Counted from the first letter of the stretch, positions 16,254 through 25,029 are shown. The stretch: 64,000 nt of DNA from CADEDH01 sp041394285 (GCA_041394285.1 JAWKIL010000022.1:1-64000); one strand, 5' to 3'. Program-made: numbers and translations. Notes: generated from the letters alone by a model not told the origin.

Positions 16254-17330
16254 TCAGGGCATGCCGAAGACGATCATCACCTCGGTACTCGGGAGGTGGG
16301 GGACGCCCTTCGGATATGCCTTCGTCTCGCCCTCGCCGTCGGTGACCCAATCGACGAAGTCGTTGAACGCGGATTCCGACCATTTCGGGGAGCCGCCGAA
16401 GCAGCCGTTGTTCGTGGCCCAGCCCTTGCCTCCCCCAACCGAGAGCATCGTGTGCTTGGAGGCGATGAACAGATCGGCTTCGCTCTTGGCGTTGTAGTCA
16501 CGCCGCATGAAGTTCACGACGGCCCCGTCGGGGATAGCGCCCGCTGCCGCCGCATTGCCGACCACCGTGCCGCCGAGATCCTGGAGCGCGTGCCCGTCCA
16601 CGTCCTTTCCCAGCTTCTTCAGCACATAGGCGACCGAATCGTGGCACACCCTGCCGTCGATCTCGGCCTTCTCCTGGTCGCTCAAAGCCGCCTGATCGAT
16701 GACCGAGCGCCGGACGGTGGAACGGGCCGTGGCGGCACCCTGCTGGACGACATGGGTGAGCTCGTGGGCCAGGAGGTGCTGACCATCGGAGGACTCGGGC
16801 TTGAACTGGCCCGGGGCGAACCGGATGTCGGATCCCGTGGTGTAGGCCCGGGCGCCGATATCGGCCGCTGCCGGGTTCTCACTCACCCTCACGGCCGAGA
16901 AGTCGGCTCCGAAGGCGCCCTCCATCGTGGCCCGGACCGGCTCGGGCAGCGGCGATCCGCTCCCCGCCGTGAGGCGGGCCTCCAACTCGGCGTCGACGGC
17001 GCCGCCCTCGGCTCCGATCACCGAGCTGCGGGCGATGCGGGAGCCTTGGAGGGGTTCTTCTTCCTCCATCCGGGCGATGCGGGAGCCCTGGGTCGGCAGT
17101 TCCTCCTCCTCCGGGCCGCTCATCCGGCTGATCGAATCGACCCGGGCGGCCATCGCCTGCGGGCCGCCGCTGGTCTGGATGGCGGCGATCACCCGGTCGG
17201 CGGTGGCTTCGGCCTCGACCTCCATCGGGTCGTCGACGGGCCCCACCTCGAGCCGGGCCTGGATGGGGCGGCGGACCCGGGCGGCGGGCGCCTCGGCTGA
17301 GGCCCGCCGCTGGCGATCGTGACTGCTCAT
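16254..17330 (-). CDS. DUF4157 protein with putative cysteine-hydrolase C-terminal domain; CIS effector candidate
   Basis: This 358-aa protein begins with a disordered region bearing a duplicated GSRIAR motif between acidic stretches (residues 82-101), typical of eCIS-associated DUF4157 proteins. The DUF4157 domain (about 125-200) contains HELTHVVQQG with HELTH at 189-193. A distinct C-terminal domain (about 215-358) has Cys229 at a helix start (VCHDSVAYVLKKLG) and His293 on a predicted strand (SKHTMLSVGG), the layout of papain-like/NlpC cysteine hydrolases. No signal peptide or membrane segment is seen. It lies convergent to the AAA+ ATPase, 27 bp apart. Effector function and catalysis are inference. 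Confidence 0.75.
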   Translation of the reverse strand: MSSHDRQRRASAEAPAARVRRPIQARLEVGPVDDPMEVEAEATADRVIAAIQTSGGPQAMAARVDSISRMSGPEEEELPTQGSRIARMEEEEPLQGSRIARSSVIGAEGGAVDAELEARLTAGSGSPLPEPVRATMEGAFGADFSAVRVSENPAAADIGARAYTTGSDIRFAPGQFKPESSDGQHLLAHELTHVVQQGAATARSTVRRSVIDQAALSDQEKAEIDGRVCHDSVAYVLKKLGKDVDGHALQDLGGTVVGNAAAAGAIPDGAVVNFMRRDYNAKSEADLFIASKHTMLSVGGGKGWATNNGCFGGSPKWSESAFNDFVDWVTDGEGETKAYPKGVPHLPSTEVMIVFGMP

Positions 17331-17445
17331 GGACTTCCCATCGGCTCCTCCGGCTGGCGACATGAGAGCGACAGGGGGTCACCGGCAGTCCTCACCGGTC
17401 CCGGACATCCCGCCGGGAATCCGGATCCGGGCGGATGGCTACCGA

Positions 17446-17982
17446 TCAGGATCCGGTGGCGGGAACGGTGCCGTCTCCCGCCTCGGCGCCGGGGGCGGCC
17501 AGGGAGCGGGTCTGGGGGCTGGTCGACACCAGGATGCAGACCACCTCCCGGTCCTCTTCGTCCTGCCACGAGGCCAGCGAGGGATAGAGGTAGGTGAACT
17601 GGACGTCGCTGTCGAGGTAGGGGACGCCCACATAGTCCTCGAAGGCCCCCAGGCACATGCCGTCGGAGGCCGACGACAGCTCGCTCGGGCCGGGGTAGAC
17701 GTCGAAGCCGGTCACCTCACCGACATGGAACACCTCGTGGCGGTGGGGTTGGGCGCAGGGAACGGCGGCCAGGTCGGTGATCTGGGCGGCGGTGGCCTCG
17801 CTGGCCTCCAGATCGAGGCAGTCGCCCACCCGAACGCCGAAGACGTCGACGGCGCCCGGAGACACGATGGCCCCGTCCTCCCGTTCGGCCTCGTCGGGAC
17901 CGCCTGAGCAGCCGGTGGCGGCCGGCAGCATCAGGAGGGCGACGAGGGACAGGAGGGCCGGGGCGGGAACCAGGCGGCGCAT
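17446..17982 (-). CDS. Septum_form-family lipoprotein
   Basis: This 178-aa protein has a lipoprotein signal peptide with lipobox around LPAATGC (Cys near residue 25). The mature part contains VGDCLDL and VPCAQPHRHEVFHVGEV, the Cys pair and PHxxEV pattern of the actinobacterial Septum_form domain. It should be tethered outside the membrane. The molecular function of the family is poorly defined. The ATG at 17,982 gives the signal peptide at the exact N-terminus. It lies downstream of the ammonium transporter on the same strand but behind a strong hairpin, so it may have its own promoter. Confidence 0.78.
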   Translation of the reverse strand: MRRLVPAPALLSLVALLMLPAATGCSGGPDEAEREDGAIVSPGAVDVFGVRVGDCLDLEASEATAAQITDLAAVPCAQPHRHEVFHVGEVTGFDVYPGPSELSSASDGMCLGAFEDYVGVPYLDSDVQFTYLYPSLASWQDEEDREVVCILVSTSPQTRSLAAPGAEAGDGTVPATGS

Positions 17983-18027
17983 CGTTGCGACAGTAGCCTG
18001 GAGAACCTTCCGTTCCGGGGAGACCGG

Positions 18028-18072
18028 CCCGGTGTGGTCGAACCGAAGTGAGGAGACATCGACCACACCGGG
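18028..18072. terminator. 14-bp perfect inverted repeat downstream of amt
   Basis: CCCGGTGTGGTCGA (18,028-18,041) is the exact reverse complement of TCGACCACACCGGG (18,059-18,072), with a 17-nt loop. It lies 36 bp past the amt stop and 45 bp before the lipoprotein start on the minus strand. There is no U-run, so it is either an actinobacterial-type U-less terminator or a processing hairpin. Confidence 0.65.
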
Positions 18073-18108
18073 CGCTGGTGGGCGCCTGGCCACGGCGCTC
18101 TCCGATGC

Positions 18109-19458
18109 TCAGGCCAGTGCGGCCTCGAGCGACGGCTCGTTGCTGTATCCGGGTGCTCCGTGCTCCACGACGTCGAGGCCCTCGACCTCTTCCGCCGCGT
18201 CAACCCGGAGGCCGATGGTGGCCTTGATGGCCATGAACAGGGCGCCGGCGGCGACGGCGACGAACACGGCCACACTGACCACGCCGATGATCTGGCTCAC
18301 CAGCTGGTCGACACCGCCACCGTAGAACAGGCCCTGCTTCCAGAACCCCTCGGCGTCAGCGGTGGCGAACAGCCCCACACAGATGGTGCCGAACGCCCCG
18401 CACACCCCGTGGACCGAGACGGCACCGACCGGGTCGTCGATCTTGAGCTTCTCGAAGAAGAAGACCGAGAAGACCACGAGCACACCGGCCAGCCCGCCGA
18501 TGATCACCGAGCCCTCCGTGCTCACCGCGGCGCACCCGGCGGTGATGCCCACGAGCCCCGCCAGCATGCCGTTGGCCGTCATCGAGACATCGGGCTTCTT
18601 GGTCTTGGCCCAGATCGTGATCATGGCCGAGACGGCTCCGGCCGCAGCTGCCAGGGTGGTGTTCACGGCGATACCGCCGATGGCGCCGTCGGCCGCCAGC
18701 TCGGAGCCGGGGTTGAATCCGTACCAGCCGACGAGGAGCACGAACGTTCCGAGGACGGCGAAGGGGATGTTGTGACCGAGGATCGCCTTGGGGCGGCCGT
18801 CGGCGTCGTACTTGCCGATCCGGGGGCCGATGATCAGTGCACCCATGAGCGCCGCCACCCCGCCGGTCATGTGGACCAGGGTGGAGCCGGCGAAGTCATG
18901 GAACGGGGTGCTGAGCTGGTACAGCCAACCCCCGCCCCACTGCCAGTGGACGACGATGGGGTAGATGACAGCCGAGATGAAGATGCTGTACACGAAATAG
19001 GCCTTGAACTTGGTCCGCTCGGCCATGGCTCCCGACACGATGGTGGCCGCCGTCGCGGCGAACGCCACCTGGAACAGGAAGAACACGGGTAGCGACAGCG
19101 TCCCGTAGGTGAAGGCCCCGTCGCCGAGGAAGAAGCCCTTGTAGCCGATGAAGTCGTTGCCTTCGCCGAAGGCGAAGGCGAAGCCCACGGCGAAGAAGGC
19201 CAGCACGCCGGCGCAGAAGTCCATCATGTTCTTCATCATGATGTTGGCCACGCTCTTGGCCCGGGTGAGACCCGCTTCCACCAGGGCGAACCCGGCCTGC
19301 ATGAAGATCACCAGCACAGCCGACAACAGCACGAACACGTTGTCGAGGTAGGTCTGGGTGTCGACGGTTTCCGCCGACTGGGCGAAGGCCGGTGTCGCCA
19401 GCAGTAGTGGACCGGCCAGTCCGGCCAGTCCGATGAGTGCCACGCGCCTACGTGTCAT
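18109..19458 (-). CDS. amt: Ammonium transporter Amt
   Basis: This 449-aa integral membrane protein is of the Amt/MEP/Rh family, conducting ammonium or ammonia across the inner membrane. It has an N-terminal signal peptide (LLLATPAFAQ) and eleven or so transmembrane segments. The pore-lining twin histidines lie in STLVHMTGG and VSVHGVCGAFG, and the QWGGGWL segment is conserved. The cytosolic tail is acidic. AGGAGGAG precedes the ATG by five to seven bases. No glnK/PII gene is adjacent, unlike most amt loci. A stem-loop sits in its leader (19,481-19,520) and another past the stop. Confidence 0.95.
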   Translation of the reverse strand: MTRRRVALIGLAGLAGPLLLATPAFAQSAETVDTQTYLDNVFVLLSAVLVIFMQAGFALVEAGLTRAKSVANIMMKNMMDFCAGVLAFFAVGFAFAFGEGNDFIGYKGFFLGDGAFTYGTLSLPVFFLFQVAFAATAATIVSGAMAERTKFKAYFVYSIFISAVIYPIVVHWQWGGGWLYQLSTPFHDFAGSTLVHMTGGVAALMGALIIGPRIGKYDADGRPKAILGHNIPFAVLGTFVLLVGWYGFNPGSELAADGAIGGIAVNTTLAAAAGAVSAMITIWAKTKKPDVSMTANGMLAGLVGITAGCAAVSTEGSVIIGGLAGVLVVFSVFFFEKLKIDDPVGAVSVHGVCGAFGTICVGLFATADAEGFWKQGLFYGGGVDQLVSQIIGVVSVAVFVAVAAGALFMAIKATIGLRVDAAEEVEGLDVVEHGAPGYSNEPSLEAALA

Positions 19459-19480
19459 TGGGTCTCCTCCTGAAACGTCG

Positions 19481-19520
19481 AACGCCCGGGCCGCGGCGGG
19501 ATGGCTACGGCTCGGGCGTT
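19481..19520 (-). promoter_or_regulatory. Hairpin in the amt 5' leader
   Basis: AACGCCCGGGCC (19,481-19,492) pairs with GGCTCGGGCGTT (19,509-19,520) with one A-C mismatch, across a 16-nt loop. On the amt transcript it ends about 22 nt before the start codon, just upstream of the AGGAGGAG. It could be a terminator/attenuator or a stabilising element. The rest of the 241-bp gap to 19,699 shows no gene. Confidence 0.5.
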
Positions 19521-19699
19521 GGGGTGAAGGTGGGCAACTGACACGGAGGTCTCCATCGGGACGCGACTGAACATCGTGCCGACCAGACTTCCCGGCTCAC
19601 CTGGTTGGACACCGTAGGAAGGTGCTGTGAACGGGCGATCACCGGACTATGAACGCAGGGTTTCGGGTTCGGCGTCGGCTGGCCCCGCCGATCGGGCGG

Positions 19700-20077
19700 T
19701 CAGGCGGTGGCGGCGATCACGGCCAGGGCCAGCAGGGCGAGGTTCCGCAGCAGGGTGGTGGGGGAGATCGGCCGGCTCGACAGCGCGCCGAAGCAGTTGC
19801 AGCTCACGGGCCGGCCCGATCGCAGCACTCGCACCAGCACGGTGGTGAACGCCACCAGGAGGGCGAAGGCCGCCATCCCACCCCACGCCGGTGTCACCAC
19901 CAGGAGCCCGGCCACCACGAGCTCGGCCGCCGGGACGGCCCAGGCCAGCACGCCCGGTGCGACCAGGCCGAGCGAGGCCAACTCGTCGCCCGTCGCTCCC
20001 CGCCGGGCCAGCTTCGCCCCCGCCGCCACCACGAGCACGGCGGCCAGCACCAACGCCGCCGCTCGGGCCGCGGTCAC
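19700..20077 (-). CDS. MauE/DoxX-like membrane protein
   Basis: This 125-aa protein has four hydrophobic helices and the CNCFG motif (about residues 92-96) seen in MauE-domain proteins, which in methylamine dehydrogenase systems are linked to disulfide handling and in many actinobacteria occur with no mau genes. AKLARRGATGDELASLGLVA is typical of the first loop. The GTG at 20,077 lies inside a 40-bp sequence that is repeated 71 bp upstream and overlaps the stop of a 24-codon reading frame. Substrate and role are unknown. Confidence 0.7.
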   Translation of the reverse strand: MTAARAAALVLAAVLVVAAGAKLARRGATGDELASLGLVAPGVLAWAVPAAELVVAGLLVVTPAWGGMAAFALLVAFTTVLVRVLRSGRPVSCNCFGALSSRPISPTTLLRNLALLALAVIAATA

Positions 20078-20150
20078 GGCAGGCTCCTGCTGGCCGCCGC
20101 CGGGGTGGGAGCGGCCAGCACCAACGCCGCCGCTCGGGCCGCGGTCACGG
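20040..20150. repeat. 40-bp perfect direct repeat spanning a gene start
   Basis: Positions 20,040-20,079 and 20,111-20,150 are identical (gcggccagcaccaacgccgc, continuing to gcggtcacgg), 71 bp apart. Each copy holds a GTG start and thirteen codons of the MauE-like gene. The right copy overlaps the nucleotidase stop (GTGA) and opens a 24-codon frame that ends TGA overlapping the GTG of the left copy. Confidence 0.95.
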
Positions 20151-20816
20151 GTTGCCGTTGCGGCGACGGTCGAGGCGGTCGGCTCCGGCGTCGATGCCCG
20201 GGAGCTGTGGTTGCACGGCCGACCCCCGGAGCGCCGCCAGCTCCAGCACGAGGTCCTCCACCTGATCCCAGCCCGACACCCGGGGCCCGTCGAGATCCTT
20301 GTTGTAGGGCTGGTCGAACACGATCACGGTGTTGCCGGCGGCCCGTAGCGCCTCCACGTTGTGGGGGGCGTCGTCGATGTAGACGTCGGCCCCCACGTCG
20401 GGCTTGTTGCCCAGGAAGCACAGGTCCCGGTAGGGCACCCGGGCTTCGTCGAGCCAGGTCACCGTGTCCGACACGACCTGGGCATGGCCCCAGTTCACGT
20501 ACAGCCGGTGGGTGATGATGCGGATCCACACGCCGGCGTCGGACAGCCGCCACAGCGTCTCGGCGCAGCCCTCGAAGGCCGGCAGATCGCGGAACATGTG
20601 GTCCTCGGTGACGGCCCGGCGGTGGAGGCGAGCGAACTCGTCGGCGTCGAGGCCCCACTCCTCGAACCCCCAGGACCGCTCCATGGGCAACTCCTCGGGC
20701 CGGATGCCCCGGTCGGCCGCCACCACCCGGCGGAACCCGCCGGTGTAGTCGGCGCACACCCCGTCCAGGTCCACTCCGAACACGAACGCCTGCTGCACCC
20801 GTTCGACCCTATCCAT
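20145..20816 (-). CDS. HAD-family 5' deoxynucleotidase-like protein (NT5C type)
   Basis: This 223-aa protein opens with FVFGVDLDGVCADYTGGFRR (residues 11-30), the HAD nucleophile motif DxDGV of the 5'(3')-deoxyribonucleotidase family. IRIITHRLYVNWGHAQVVSD holds motif II (Thr), and ADVYIDDAPHNVEAL (about residue 167) is the acidic motif IV. KPD gives the motif III lysine. It probably dephosphorylates (deoxy)nucleoside monophosphates, fitting the nearby purine genes, though substrate is not proven. Its stop overlaps the GTG of the right copy of the 40-bp repeat. Confidence 0.8.
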   Translation of the reverse strand: MDRVERVQQAFVFGVDLDGVCADYTGGFRRVVAADRGIRPEELPMERSWGFEEWGLDADEFARLHRRAVTEDHMFRDLPAFEGCAETLWRLSDAGVWIRIITHRLYVNWGHAQVVSDTVTWLDEARVPYRDLCFLGNKPDVGADVYIDDAPHNVEALRAAGNTVIVFDQPYNKDLDGPRVSGWDQVEDLVLELAALRGSAVQPQLPGIDAGADRLDRRRNGNP

Positions 20817-21005
20817 CCCACCTGGGATCGCTGCTGCACGGGGTCAACAGCGCCAGGCGGGAAGCATCGCCCACGGCAGTGTTATGCCCCCGAGCGACTG
20901 GGACGATACGCTATGGATGCTCGCCACAGCTTGTCGCACCAGTTCTCGCGGCAGTCATCGGCGCGCGTGCGGAACCGAACCTGGTGAGGGCGAAACAGGT
21001 CACCC

Positions 21006-21971
21006 ATGAGCAACCTGCCGATAGAACTCCGGAACACGTCACCCTGGCCGTGGCGCGCCAACGCCACCGTCCTGGCGGCGCTCGCGCTGGTCGCCTACAT
21101 GCTGGCCACAGGCCAGCCGGGCAATCTCGGGGCGACGGTCCAGCACGAGCTGAGAGGCCCGCTGCTGTTCCTCGTCTCCGCCCAGTCGCTCGTGATCATC
21201 CCGCTGATCTTCCTGGCCGAGCGGGTGATCCCGGCCGACCCGACGCAGAGGAGCTTCAGCCCGTCGGTCATCGTCGACGGGTTCATGATGATGGTCATGT
21301 TCCCGGCCACGCACGGCCTGGCCATCGTCGCCACCCAGCCGCTCGGGCGCTGGCTCGACGCCCACGCCGGCTTCCTCGTCCTCGACGCCACGCGCAGCTG
21401 GCCGCTGTGGCCTTCGGTGATCCTGGGCGTGTTGATCGGCGACCTCGGCGCCTACGTGGTGCACCTGATCAAGCATCAGGTGCCGCTGTTCTGGCGGTTC
21501 CACGCCGTCCACCACTCCCAGGTGCACCTCACCTACTTCACCACCAACAAGATCCACCCCTTCGACTATCTGATCGAGCACGCCGTGCTCTTCGTCCCGT
21601 TCTTCTTCCTCCTCCCCGAGGTGACCGAGCAGCCCCGGGCGGTCACCGTCCTCGGCCTGGCCCTGCTCTGGTTCCGGGCCCCGCAGCACGCCAACGTGCG
21701 TGTGAACCTCGGCCCGCTGCGCTGGTTCATGGTGTCGCCCCAGAACCACCGCATCCATCACTCGGCCGATCCGGCCCACTACAACTCGAACTACTCGAGC
21801 CTGTTCACCTGGGACCGGCTGTTCGGCACCCAGCATCCCGACGACGTCTCGTATCCTGCAACCGGCATCGGTGATCCCGAGTACCCCGAGCCCCGGTCGT
21901 ACCGGCCCCGGGACCTGTTGAGCAGCGTGACCGCGCAACTGCTCTACCCGTTCTCGACGCGGCGGAGCTGA
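21006..21971 (+). CDS. Sterol desaturase/fatty acid hydroxylase family membrane protein
   Basis: This 321-aa protein carries the eight-histidine di-iron motifs: HLIKH (about residue 153), HAVHHS (about 166), HRIHHS (about 243), within four to six transmembrane helices. Family members hydroxylate or desaturate lipids (sterols, carotenoids, fatty acids) using O2. There are no adjacent lipid genes to narrow the substrate. ATG at 21,006 with a weak AGG-containing leader. The 189-bp divergent gap 20,817-21,005 holds no recognisable gene; a tacgct hexamer near 20,906 is a weak -10 candidate. Confidence 0.85.
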   Translation: MSNLPIELRNTSPWPWRANATVLAALALVAYMLATGQPGNLGATVQHELRGPLLFLVSAQSLVIIPLIFLAERVIPADPTQRSFSPSVIVDGFMMMVMFPATHGLAIVATQPLGRWLDAHAGFLVLDATRSWPLWPSVILGVLIGDLGAYVVHLIKHQVPLFWRFHAVHHSQVHLTYFTTNKIHPFDYLIEHAVLFVPFFFLLPEVTEQPRAVTVLGLALLWFRAPQHANVRVNLGPLRWFMVSPQNHRIHHSADPAHYNSNYSSLFTWDRLFGTQHPDDVSYPATGIGDPEYPEPRSYRPRDLLSSVTAQLLYPFSTRRS

Positions 21972-22035
21972 GGGCAGGGGCCGGCCGGACGGGCAAATGG
22001 CTCCGGGGTCGCACGCGACCGGCCGCCATCCCGAC

Positions 22036-25029
22036 ATGCTGGGAACCGTGATCTCTGCTGAGCGTCCCTCCCGCTCCCTCCGCCCGCCGGTGGCCGCCCT
22101 GGTGGTGGGCCCCGGCCACGTCGATCAGTCGGAGGCCGGCCCCCTGGCCCAGGCCCGGCTGTTCGGTTTCGACGTCGAGCGGATCGAGCAGTTCCGGCTC
22201 TACCACCTCGAGGGCGATCTCTCGGCCGACGACCTCGACCGCCTGGCCGGCGCCCTGCTGACCGAGCCGGTGGGCCAGTGGTGGTCCACGGCCGAGGAGC
22301 ATCTCGCCGCCGTGGCCGGGCAATCCGAAGGTTCGGGGGGCACCGGTCGCCGGGTGGTGGAGGTCGGCCTGCGCCCGGGGGTCACCGATCGGGAAGGCGC
22401 CGAGCTGGTGCGGGCGTCGCGCCAGCTGGGCTTCGACGTGCAGGCTGCGTCGGTGGCCCGGCGCCTGGTGGTCACCGGCCGTCTCACGGAGGCCGAGCTC
22501 GCCGCGCTGGCCTCCGGTGTTCTCCACAACGAGGTGGTGGAGCGGTGGGCCGAGGGCCTGCTGGAGCCGGCCTTCACCGACCCCGAGGCCAAGTCGCCCG
22601 GCACCGACCGCCTGGCGGTGCGCCATGCGGTCGACGACGAGTTGATGGCGGTGAGCCGGGGTCGCCGGCTCGGGCTGTCGCTGCCCGAGATGCGGGCCGT
22701 GGCCGAGCAGTTCCGCCTCCTGGACCGGGAACCGACCGATGCCGAGCTGGAGACGATCGCCCAGACCTGGAGCGAGCACTGCTCCCACAAGACGTTCCGG
22801 GCCCGGATCACGTTCGACGACCCGGCGCTGGCCCCGGTCGACGGGCTCCTCAACACCTTCCTGCGGGCCGCCACCGACCGGATCGACGCCCCCTGGGTCC
22901 GCAGCGCCTTCGTCGACAATGCCGGCATCGTCGCCTTCGACGACCACCACGACCTGGCCATCAAGGTCGAGACCCACAACCACCCCTCGGCGCTGGAACC
23001 CTTCGGCGGCGCCAACACCGGGGTCGGGGGCGTGGTGCGCGACATCCTCGGCGTGTCGGCCAAGCCGGTGGCCGTCACCGACGTGCTGTGCTTCGGCCCG
23101 CTCGATCTCGATCCGGCCGAGGTGCCGGCCGGCGTGCTCCACCCCCGCCGGATCCGCTCCGGAGTGGTGGCCGGCGTGGGTGACTACGGCAACAAGATCG
23201 GGGTGCCCACGGTGGCCGGCGCCATCGTCCACGACCCCAGCTACACCACCACCCCCCTGGTGTTCGCCGGCTGCGTGGGCCTGTTGCCCCACGGCTCCCA
23301 CCGCACCCGGCCCCAGGCCGGCGACGCCGTGGTGGTCCTGGGCGGGGCCGTGGGCCGCGACGGGGTGGGCGGGGCCACGTTCTCGTCGCAGTCGATGGGG
23401 GCCGAGACGGCCGACATCGCCGGTTCCTCGGTCCAGATCGGTGACCCCCTCGTGGAGAAGGGCCTGATCGACGTGGTGGTGGCGGCCCGCGACGCCGGCC
23501 TCTACAACGCCATCACCGACTGCGGCGCCGGCGGCCTGTCGTCGGCCGTGGGTGAGATGGCCGAAGGGCTGGGGGCCGACGTCGACCTGGCGCTCGTGCC
23601 CCGGAAATACCCGGGCCTCGCCCCGTGGGAGGTCTGGCTGTCGGAGGCCCAGGAGCGCATGGTGCTGGCCTGCCCCGATCCCGCCGCCGTGCTGACCCTG
23701 GCCGCCCGGTGGCAGGTGGGGGCCGACGTGATCGGCCGGTTCACGGGCGACGGGCGCCTCGTGGTGCGCGACGGGAACGACGTGGTGGTGGATCTCGACA
23801 CCGGGTTCCTCCACGACGGCCGCCCTCCGCTCGAGTTGAAGGCCGCCGTGCTCGCCCCCGGCCGCCCGCCCCGCCGGTCCCCGGCCACCGACCCCGGGGC
23901 CGCCCTGCTGGCCCTGCTGGCCCACCCCTCGATCCGGTCCAACGAGGCCGTGGTCCGCACGTTCGACCACGAGGTGCTGGGCGGCACGGTGATCCGCCCC
24001 TACGGCGGGGTGGCGGGCGACGCCCCGGCCGACGGCACGGTGCTCGTGCCTCCCGGCACCCCCGGCCCCCGGGGCTACGCCATCGGCGTGGGGGTGAACG
24101 TGGTGCTCGGCCGCTACGACACCGAGGCCATGGCCTGGGCCACCGTCGACGAGGCGGTACGCAACGCCGTCGCCTCCGGCGCCGACCCGGCCCAGCTCAG
24201 CCTGCTCGACAACTTCTCGTGGGGCAATCCCACCGACCCCACCACGCTGGCCCAGCTGGTGGCCGCCTGCCGGGGCTGCCACGACGCAGCCGTGGCCTAC
24301 GGCGCCCCCTTCGTGTCGGGCAAGGACTCGCTCTACAACGAGTTCGTGGGGCCCGACGGCAAGCCCGACCCCGTCACCCCCACCCTGGTCATCACCGCCC
24401 TCGGCCTGGTGCCCGACGTCGAGCGCGCCCCCGTCACCGGCGTGACAGCCCCCGGTCACGACGTCTGGCTCGTGGGCCCGCTGGCCGGCGCCCTCGGGGG
24501 CAGCCACCTCGACGACGTGCTGGGGGCCGATCACGGTGGCCCGGTCCCGGCCCCCGACCCGGACGCCCCGGCCCGCCACCGGGCGGTGCACGCCGCCATC
24601 GCCGCCGGCCTGGTCCGCAGCGCCCATGACCTGGCCGAGGGCGGCCTGGCCGTCGCCACCGCCGAATGGGCCCTGGGCGGCCGCCTGGGCCTGCGCCTGC
24701 TCGACGGCGAGGCGACCGGCGCCACGGCAGCTGACGCTGCGGATGACGCAGTGGATGTCGCAGCGGATGACGCAGTGGGCGACGAGGTGCTGTTCGGCGA
24801 GGGGCCGGCCCGCTACCTGCTGGAGGTGGCCCCGGCCGACCGGGTCCGTCTGGCGGAGCTGATCCCCGACGCCAGGCGGATCGGCGTCACCACCGCCGAG
24901 CCGGTGGTGAGCATCGGCGGCGGCGCCCTCCACGTGGAGCTCGACGCCGTCCGCACCGCCTACGTCCACCCGGGGGGAGACCTCACGGCCGCCCCCGCCT
25001 CCACGACGAGCCCCGAGGGAGATGCATGA
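22036..25029 (+). CDS. purL: Fused PurS-PurL phosphoribosylformylglycinamidine synthase
   Basis: This 997-aa protein makes FGAM from FGAR with ATP and ammonia supplied by PurQ (step 4 of purine synthesis). Two PurS-like domains come first (about residues 15-85 and 105-170; note FGFDVERIEQFRLY and LGFDVQAASVARRLVV). PurL follows, with QTWSEHCSHKTF (about 243-254) and KVETHNHPSALEPFGGANTG near 313. Normal bacterial PurL lacks the PurS part, and large proteobacterial FGAMS also contains PurQ, so this is intermediate. The start is uncertain: ATG 22,036 or GTG 22,048 (preceded by GGGAA). It overlaps purQ by ATGA. Confidence 0.93.
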   Translation: MLGTVISAERPSRSLRPPVAALVVGPGHVDQSEAGPLAQARLFGFDVERIEQFRLYHLEGDLSADDLDRLAGALLTEPVGQWWSTAEEHLAAVAGQSEGSGGTGRRVVEVGLRPGVTDREGAELVRASRQLGFDVQAASVARRLVVTGRLTEAELAALASGVLHNEVVERWAEGLLEPAFTDPEAKSPGTDRLAVRHAVDDELMAVSRGRRLGLSLPEMRAVAEQFRLLDREPTDAELETIAQTWSEHCSHKTFRARITFDDPALAPVDGLLNTFLRAATDRIDAPWVRSAFVDNAGIVAFDDHHDLAIKVETHNHPSALEPFGGANTGVGGVVRDILGVSAKPVAVTDVLCFGPLDLDPAEVPAGVLHPRRIRSGVVAGVGDYGNKIGVPTVAGAIVHDPSYTTTPLVFAGCVGLLPHGSHRTRPQAGDAVVVLGGAVGRDGVGGATFSSQSMGAETADIAGSSVQIGDPLVEKGLIDVVVAARDAGLYNAITDCGAGGLSSAVGEMAEGLGADVDLALVPRKYPGLAPWEVWLSEAQERMVLACPDPAAVLTLAARWQVGADVIGRFTGDGRLVVRDGNDVVVDLDTGFLHDGRPPLELKAAVLAPGRPPRRSPATDPGAALLALLAHPSIRSNEAVVRTFDHEVLGGTVIRPYGGVAGDAPADGTVLVPPGTPGPRGYAIGVGVNVVLGRYDTEAMAWATVDEAVRNAVASGADPAQLSLLDNFSWGNPTDPTTLAQLVAACRGCHDAAVAYGAPFVSGKDSLYNEFVGPDGKPDPVTPTLVITALGLVPDVERAPVTGVTAPGHDVWLVGPLAGALGGSHLDDVLGADHGGPVPAPDPDAPARHRAVHAAIAAGLVRSAHDLAEGGLAVATAEWALGGRLGLRLLDGEATGATAADAADDAVDVAADDAVGDEVLFGEGPARYLLEVAPADRVRLAELIPDARRIGVTTAEPVVSIGGGALHVELDAVRTAYVHPGGDLTAAPASTTSPEGDA

